A DNA stretch of 64,000 bases, from positions 40,730,470 through 40,794,469 of the forward strand of contig NC_053146.1 of NCBI RefSeq assembly GCF_016808335.1. Reading direction: 5' to 3'. Origin of the DNA: Panicum virgatum. Lineage: Eukaryota > Streptophyta > Magnoliopsida > Poales > Poaceae. Shown in pieces: positions 57,689-64,000 of the stretch; within the stretch, counting starts at the first letter, position 1; every line of letters begins with the position of its first letter. A model generated the notes under the pieces. That model made no database searches. It worked only from the letters and a program-made list of their open reading frames with translations, and was not told the origin of the DNA. The position numbers and the translations under genes were made by a program.

Positions 57689-58304
57689 TAAAATACATCG
57701 CTAGTCCTCAAACTTGGCTCGAGGTATCATCCCGGTCCCCAAACTTTTAAAATGCACAATCAGATTCTCAAACTTGCTAATCATATCATGTGAGGTACAA
57801 ATCAAAATTGTTTAAGCTTAATCGAATGTTATATAATTTGTTTAAAAAATTATATATGTACAAAAACAATTCATACCAATTTACTTGTACAAATATATTC
57901 AAATACAAAAGATCTATAAAAAATAGTAAAACAAGCAACTTTGTAAAAAAAAAACTAGCAAATAAAGATGACAAATTTTGGAGGAAATATTGGATAAGAA
58001 AATATTTGGTATAAAGTTTTGAAATAATTTTTTGAAAAATAGAAAAATATAAGTGTTGGGTAGAAAATTACAAAAATAAAATTTGGACCCACATGTAAAC
58101 TCTACATAAGTTAAATATTTCCACTTTATATTTAAAAATGATAATTTGGACTGGACTTAACATGATACAATTAGCAAGTTTGAGGATCTAAATGTGCATT
58201 TTGAAAATTTGAGAATCGGGATAACACCCGACCCAAGTTCGAGGACCGACGATGCATTTTACATAACACCCGACCCAAGTTTGAGGACCGGTGATGCATT
58301 TTAC
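57689..58304. mobile_element. MITE with a tandemly doubled right end
   Basis: The left end GTAAAATACATCGCTAGTCC is the inverse of the right end ...GGACCGACGATGCATTTTAC. The 42-bp right end occurs twice in tandem (58221-58262 and 58263-58304) with a few differences. The interior is AT-rich and foldback-like. Confidence 0.75.
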
Positions 58305-59301
58305 GTAATAATATATATATGTGTCAATGGGATAATTTAGTGTATATTGAATGGGAAAATCAGCAGCACGGAAAAGGAATTCACATTTTAAATATTTTAT
58401 TACCAGAACACAAGATTCGTAATGAAATTGTGCACAATGGAATGAAATTGCAACCAAATTAGACAACCCAAAGTTGCCCCTTTTGTAAATAGAGGAATTA
58501 TAATAAAACAAAATATATGGAAAATGGTTGCATTCATTATCTCAATGTATAAAAGGGAATCATTTTCCTTTACGTAGGAAAAGAAAAAATAACACTCCTC
58601 CGTTTTTAGGGCAACTATAGCAAACATGACAAGGAAGATAAGCCGATTGAATCTGGTGCCCAAGGTCAAGAGAATAAGAGTATTTTGCTAAATTACAGGC
58701 CTTCCCACACATAGGTACTAATATAGATGTATGATACTCACCACACTTTTATCTTGATATTGATAAGATTACCATGTGCGTATTGCTATTCAAATGCATA
58801 CCATGTACGATTGAAAAAAAATATTTACCAATAAAATACAGTGTGCTTAGTCAAAAAATTTGATCTCACCTTGATACCTTATAAAACAAAATTCCTAAAT
58901 ACATTCTAGAATGATCACATACCAACATATTTATATTTTTATGGTTGGAACATGAGATTCTTGGTGGCATTGTACAAAAAATACCATAAATTATGTGGAA
59001 ATCTTGCGAAATTCACTTGTAAGCTGTAACTAACATTCACGCAAAAGCTCCCTTAAAAAAACATACACGCTAGCTAGAAGAAATGGAAAAGAAGTCTTCT
59101 TCTTTTTTCTTCAAAAATTTCGTCTTCTTAGGAAGAAAAGGAAAACGTAAGCGATAGATTCCTTTTCTTAGCTAGAAGGAAATGATATTCATTCTTTGGG
59201 GATGAAGAAAATGAAAATATTCCTTCCGCGTGATGATCACAGACAGTGGCTGGGCCTGCGATCCTGTGATGATACCAAGCTAATGAAAACCTCAGACTAA
59301 A
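58305..59301. other. Intergenic sequence, nothing recognised
   Basis: AT-rich with no domain on either strand. Confidence 0.4.
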
Positions 59302-59334
59302 AGGCCCAATTTATATTAGGGGCCCAAAGCCCAA
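59302..59334 (+). promoter_or_regulatory. Cluster of GGCCCA site-II-like elements before the GTPase gene
   Basis: AGGCCCAAT (59302) and GGGGCCCAAAGCCCAA (59319-59334). Such GGCCCA motifs are known in promoters of plant plastid and ribosome-related nuclear genes, which fits the gene's proposed role. Confidence 0.5.
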
Positions 59335-59487
59335 AAGCGGTTTGCTCTCCTATTACGATTTCGGATTTCCGTCCCTCCTTTCATTTCGAAATTACGTCGA
59401 ACACCTTGTAGGCAGCAGGAACCCTGTCCTCTCATGTCCGCCCCCTGACACCCACCGCCGATCACGCACCGGCGGCGGCACGGCAAG

Positions 59488-61757
59488 ATGCTTCCCCGCG
59501 CGCGGCGCCTACACCCAGCCCTTCACCGCCTTCTCCTCCCAACCACCCCTGCACCCTCACATGCTCCACCGCGCCGACCTCACCACCCCGCCGCCGCCCA
59601 AACCTCTAAACCCTCCCCAATCCCCTTCCGCCGCCACCTATGTTCCCCGCCGCCGCCGGCACCGCAGCCTCCAGCGGTGGTCTCCTCTGACCTCCCAGCC
59701 GTCAGCGCCAAATCTGTCTGCCCGGGATGCGGCATCACCATGCAGTCCTCGGACCCCGCCCTACCGGGGTTCTTCTCGCTCCCCTCCCCCAAATCCCCGG
59801 ACTACCGCGCGCGCCTCGCGCCAATCACTGCCGACGACACCCGGATTTCCGCCTCCCTTAAGTCCGGTCAGCTCCGGGAAGGATTAGAGCCCTCGCGGGG
59901 CGCCGAGCTGGCCGCGGCGGCGACTGAGACGGCGGAGGGCAAGGTGTTGGTGTGCGCGCGGTGCCACTCGCTGCGGCACTACGGCCGCGTCAAGCACCCC
60001 GACGCCGAGCGCCTCCTGCCGGATTTTGATTTCGTCGCAGCCGTCGGCCCGCGCCTCGCGTCGCCGTCGGGGGCCAGGTCGCTCGTGCTACTCCTAGCGG
60101 ACGCCTCGGACTTCGACGGCTCCTTCCCGCGGGCCGTCGCGCGTCTGGTGGCCGCCGCCGGCGAGGCACACAGCGCGGACTGGAAGCACGGGGCGCCGGC
60201 TAACCTCCCGCGCGCGCTGCTCGTGGTCACCAAGCTCGACCTGCTCCCAACGCCGTCTCTGTCCCCCGACGACGTGCACGCGTGGGCTCACTCCCGCGCT
60301 CGCGCCGGTGCGGGTGCCGATTTGCGGCTCGCCGGGGTGCACCTGGTTAGCGCCGCGCGCGGGTGGGGCGTGCGCGACCTGCTCGACCATGTGCGCGACC
60401 TCGCCGGGGCGCGCGGGAATGTCTGGGCCGTCGGCGCGCGGAACGTTGGCAAGTCGACGCTGCTCAATGCGATTGCCAGGTGCTCTGGCATAGTCGGGCG
60501 ACCCACCTTGACGGAGGCACCAGTTCCTGGAACAACCCTTGATGTGATTAAGGTGGACGGCGTTCTTGGAGCTCAAGCAAAGCTGTTCGACACACCAGGA
60601 CTTCTCCATGGGCATCAATTGACATCCAGACTGACAAGCGAGGAGATGAAGCTGGTTCAAGTGAGAAAGGAGATGCGCCCCAGGACCTACAGAGTAAAGG
60701 TCACATTTATTATTGTTATCGTCCCTAATGATGTGTCTCAGTATGTCCAATGGACTGCTGCTGCCCATTTTCTTAAGTTAGACAAAGTTTGCTGCTACTG
60801 GATTAATCCTGCAAAATGATGGACATCCACTCAAATGTAGCAGCAATTGTTGTGAAACTGAACTTGTCGATTTACAGGTTTCGAATTGGACTGGGTAATG
60901 GATAATAATTAAATTTATGAAGTTTCAATTAGTAGATTGTGATGTGCTTCATTTTACATTGTTGATTTAATCCCAAGTTGTTAAGGAGCGTCAATAGATA
61001 CAACTTTTGTGGGTTGTAGCTCAGGATGATTCACTAACCTGCATTTGTGCACTTGTCAAATGATTGATATTGGTATGATTTGTTCTTGAATCATTTACAG
61101 ACAGGACAGTCTATACATATTGGTGGATTGGTGCGCCTGGACATTGAAGAGTTAACTGTAGGATCAATCTACGTTACAGTATGGGCATCACCACTTGTCC
61201 CACTTCACATGGGAAAGACAGAAAATGCAGCAACGATGATAAAAGAACACTTTGGCTTACAACTACAGGTAGCATTTTTTAGTGCAGCATTGCATGTTTT
61301 TGTTTCCTAGAATATGGTACTATTACCTTGCATAACTACAATGCCATTGTTGTTCTGGTAATTGCAGCCTCCCATAGGCCAGGGTCGGGTAAAGGAGCTC
61401 GGTAAATGGGTGAGGAAACAGTTCAATGTTTCTGGGAACAGTTGGGATATGAACTCTAAGGATATAGCCATTGCTGGTCTTGGCTGGTTTGGAATTGGAC
61501 TGAAAGGAGAGGCAGTGCTGGGATTATGGACATATGATGGTGTTGATGTCGTCTCCAGGAGCTCCCTAGTCCATGAGAGGGCTTCAGTTTTTGAGGAAGC
61601 TGGTTTCACAGTTTCACAGATTGTCTCTCAGGCAGATAGCATGACCAATAAACTGAAGGGCACCAAGAAGACAAACAAGAAAAAAGAGAACAAGATGAGT
61701 ACTTCACCCATCACAGCTCCAGAAACTGCAAAATCTGCTTCCACCATAGATGCTTGA
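59488..61757 (+). CDS. Circularly permuted GTPase of the YqeH/BPG2 group, organellar
   Basis: Three exons, 59488-60693, 61101-61268 and 61368-61757, give 587 residues. All introns are GT-AG and phase 0. The Arg/Pro/Ser-rich N-terminus looks like an organelle transit peptide. Zinc-finger cysteines are CPGC (78, 81) and CARC (156, 159). GTPase motifs are in permuted order: TKLD (G4, 248-251), SAAR (G5, about 288-291), GARNVGKST (P-loop, 316-324), PGTT (G2, 347-350), DTPG (G3, 368-371). All key residues are present. Relatives (bacterial YqeH, plant BPG2 and NOA1/RIF1) act in ribosome assembly of chloroplasts or mitochondria. From memory the length and finger wording fit the BPG2-like/At4g10620 branch. 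A C-terminal domain with a Lys-rich tail follows. It lies alone, with no nearby partner genes. Confidence 0.9.
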
Positions 61758-64000
61758 GTGTTTTCATGCAGTCTTGTGACCGGAGTACTGCTTCGGTGGC
61801 CATGTTCTAGGTGACTGGAGTATTGCTTTGGTGATCATGTTCTAGCCCACAATGTTCTGCTTTGGCCCTAGAAGCTGTAACTCAATTCAGAAGCATACAT
61901 AGGCTTTGACCCACAATGTTCTTCAGAAGGGGCTTGTGTCCGTTGAAGGTTTCCTGGTAGGGAACTGGGTTTTCTAACGCCTTAAATTTTGAACCTTCAC
62001 TTATTTGTTTGGATGGTAAGACCTATCTGGAGAGTCAGTCAGTCATTTAGGAGTACTCCATATGACATGTTTGTGAACTTATAATAGTTCAACACGAGTA
62101 CTTGTGTTCCAGGTTTACATTTGGGTTTTGTCATATATTTTGGATTTTACAATTGTTTTACAAAGTTATAGTTCTGGACCATCATATTGGTTCCACAGTC
62201 ACCTCTGCCTTGTGTTAACATCGCCTAAGACTATAAATTCAGTGGGCATCTCTTACAGACCACAGCTTGTCTTCGAATGATTTTTTTCTTTAATTTCTGT
62301 TGGAATCAGTGATAGTTTGTTGTAAATCTTTTATATTCTCTGCAGTGAATTTCAGCACTATTTCTTTATTATCATTCATTATCCTGTGCTTCTCAGGTGG
62401 CTCTGAAGTCTGAACTCTGAAGCACCATAGCATGTTAGATACAACACTACTTGTGTAATGAGAAGGCTTGTGTAGATTGAGGCACATCGCATAGTGGGTA
62501 CACTAATCATTTGTACCTGCATCTCAAAAATAAAATCATATGTATATGCAGTATGGGCACGGTATCTCTCGGTTTATCTCTGCTTTGCCTTTTATGAGTG
62601 TAACAAAAATATATAGTTCATCAACAAAACATATGCTCCAGTCAAAAATATATAACTTGTTACTTTTCATGGTTTTCAAGGGCAACTTTGACTGCTATTT
62701 TTCCATGTAAAAGTTAGAGATCTTGATTAAAGTGTCATATATTTCTGTGTAAGTGTGGGTGCAAACCAAGATATCTCCTGATTTTTTCTATGGTAAGGTT
62801 AGTTCCTTCACCAGATTTGATTTCTCAATACTGAAATCTGGTCGCGCTATAGAACAGGCAGCATGGCCATGTAATTCAAAAAAAAAACAACGATCTTTAA
62901 ACGAGAGATAGTTTTGCAAAAAAAACCCTCGAGGTTATCTGAAATTAACCTACAGTCCGGACACCCTCTCTGATACTTTTGCAAGACAACCCTTAAAAGT
63001 TTGATCAATCAACCCGCAGTTCAAGTGCCTTAGTGACTTTACCGAAAACACCTTATTTTCTCCCGAAACAAACCGTATCCGCTTTTCTTGGATATTTTAC
63101 AAAACAAACCTCATTACCTCATGAAATGAATCTGCAATGTTTTCCTTGATTATTTTACAGAAGAGTCATCATTTTCATATGAAATAAACCAGTTGCACTT
63201 GCACATATCATGAAGGGCATATTTTGAAAAGACTCTCCCTCTCTTATGTTATACCCAAACAAATATACATCCCAAATCAAATAGACGACGAGGGCCATTT
63301 GTGCGTGGCAACGCCACGCCCTGTTCTAGTATATACTTACTTTAGTTCCAACAAATTTGTCTTAGTTCCAGTGAGTAATAATCCACTAGAACGCGCGTGC
63401 AGCATTTGTTAGAATATGCACGCACGAGACAATATAATGAGATCAACACCACCTAATACACGTGTCCCATTTCTTACTGGCTAAGTCTCCAACGGCAAGG
63501 ACCATGAAGAAGAAGAACAAAGCAAGCTTCAGATTTTTTTTTTTTGAAAGGCCAATCAAGTAAGGTCAAATGCGTCAAAGATGCATGGCGCGGCTCGTTA
63601 ATTAACTACACCCGACTTTACTAGAAAGACAACGGGGAGACACGATTACATATTCTTGAGCCAATTTGTGATGCCGCTGTCACGTTGGTTTGCCCAGCCT
63701 GCCTGCCGGCCGCCGGTACAGCTTTCGTGCCAAGGCTCCTCAAGAATCTCGTGATGTGGAGTGTCAGCACACCATGCATGCACACGCTCCTGTCAGTTGA
63801 GAAAGCAGGGCTCACTTCACCTAACACTCCTTTTTTTTCTTTTTTCTTTTTGCGAGTGTAGCACTCCTTCATTCGTTTGCATCTTTGGGTTTTTTTCTTA
63901 TTTGTAGTGGAAAAACAATTATGGCCTTTGCAGCGTGTGATTCACACAAGCTAATAAACTCGTAGTGCATTTTTGCAGCACAAATGTGAACACTCAAGTG
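61758..64000. other. 3' flank of the GTPase gene and intergenic DNA
   Basis: No further gene is recognised. A stretch at 62900-63230 has the ragged wording of a decayed MITE, but its ends are not clear. Confidence 0.4.

Overview
The window is nuclear DNA of a grass (Poaceae; a panicoid-type genome is likely but is not proved here). The evidence is the GC-rich, largely intron-poor genes with very GC-rich third positions, plant-only gene families (LBD transcription factor, DUF4408/DUF761 protein, permuted chloroplast-type GTPase), and dense nesting of plant mobile elements (CACTA, Tat-type gypsy, hAT, Stowaway, LINE). There is nothing prokaryotic and no CRISPR array.

Layout: 351-11361 is a complete CACTA element with perfect termini and a GTA target duplication. 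It holds a four-times frameshifted TNPD transposase and a second, spliced gene fusing a plant-transposase domain to a ULP1-like protease. 11809-12196 is a copia scrap. 12189-14605 is insertion element A. 16050-18490 is an old repeat split by a hAT element (16881-18006) that carries a 146-bp tandem array. 18792-31622 is a RING-finger gene cut in two by a 12.15-kb gypsy element (19162-31313, target duplication AGAGG), which itself contains a nested CACTA end and a spliced antisense gene. 32101-35390 is element B, inserted in a second copy of the 146-bp repeat. 36280-43430 is decayed retroelement sequence ending in a hAT element. 44071-45129 is an intact LBD gene. 46051-46996 is a LINE relic. 48190-57201 is an ancient tandem duplication of a DUF4408/DUF761 gene: one intact copy, one scrap, and one copy split by element C (54366-56938). 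59488-61757 is an intact three-exon GTPase gene. The rest to 64000 is intergenic.

The most interesting signal is the family made by elements A, B and C. They are only loosely alike in sequence. Each has one end reading TGTARCAYC, the other end reading roughly YGTGA when read inward, and a 3-bp target duplication. Each carries the same small split gene: a phase-1 acidic exon of 96-135 nt, then a GC-AG intron of 1.02-1.09 kb, then a short terminal exon that stops in the matching frame. In each, a GAGTAC/GTACTC-type hairpin lies just upstream of the last acceptor. I cannot assign them to a named superfamily.

Only three host genes look intact (LBD, DUF4408/DUF761 copy 1, GTPase). Two others (the RING gene and DUF4408/DUF761 copy 2) are broken by insertions whose target duplications are still readable.
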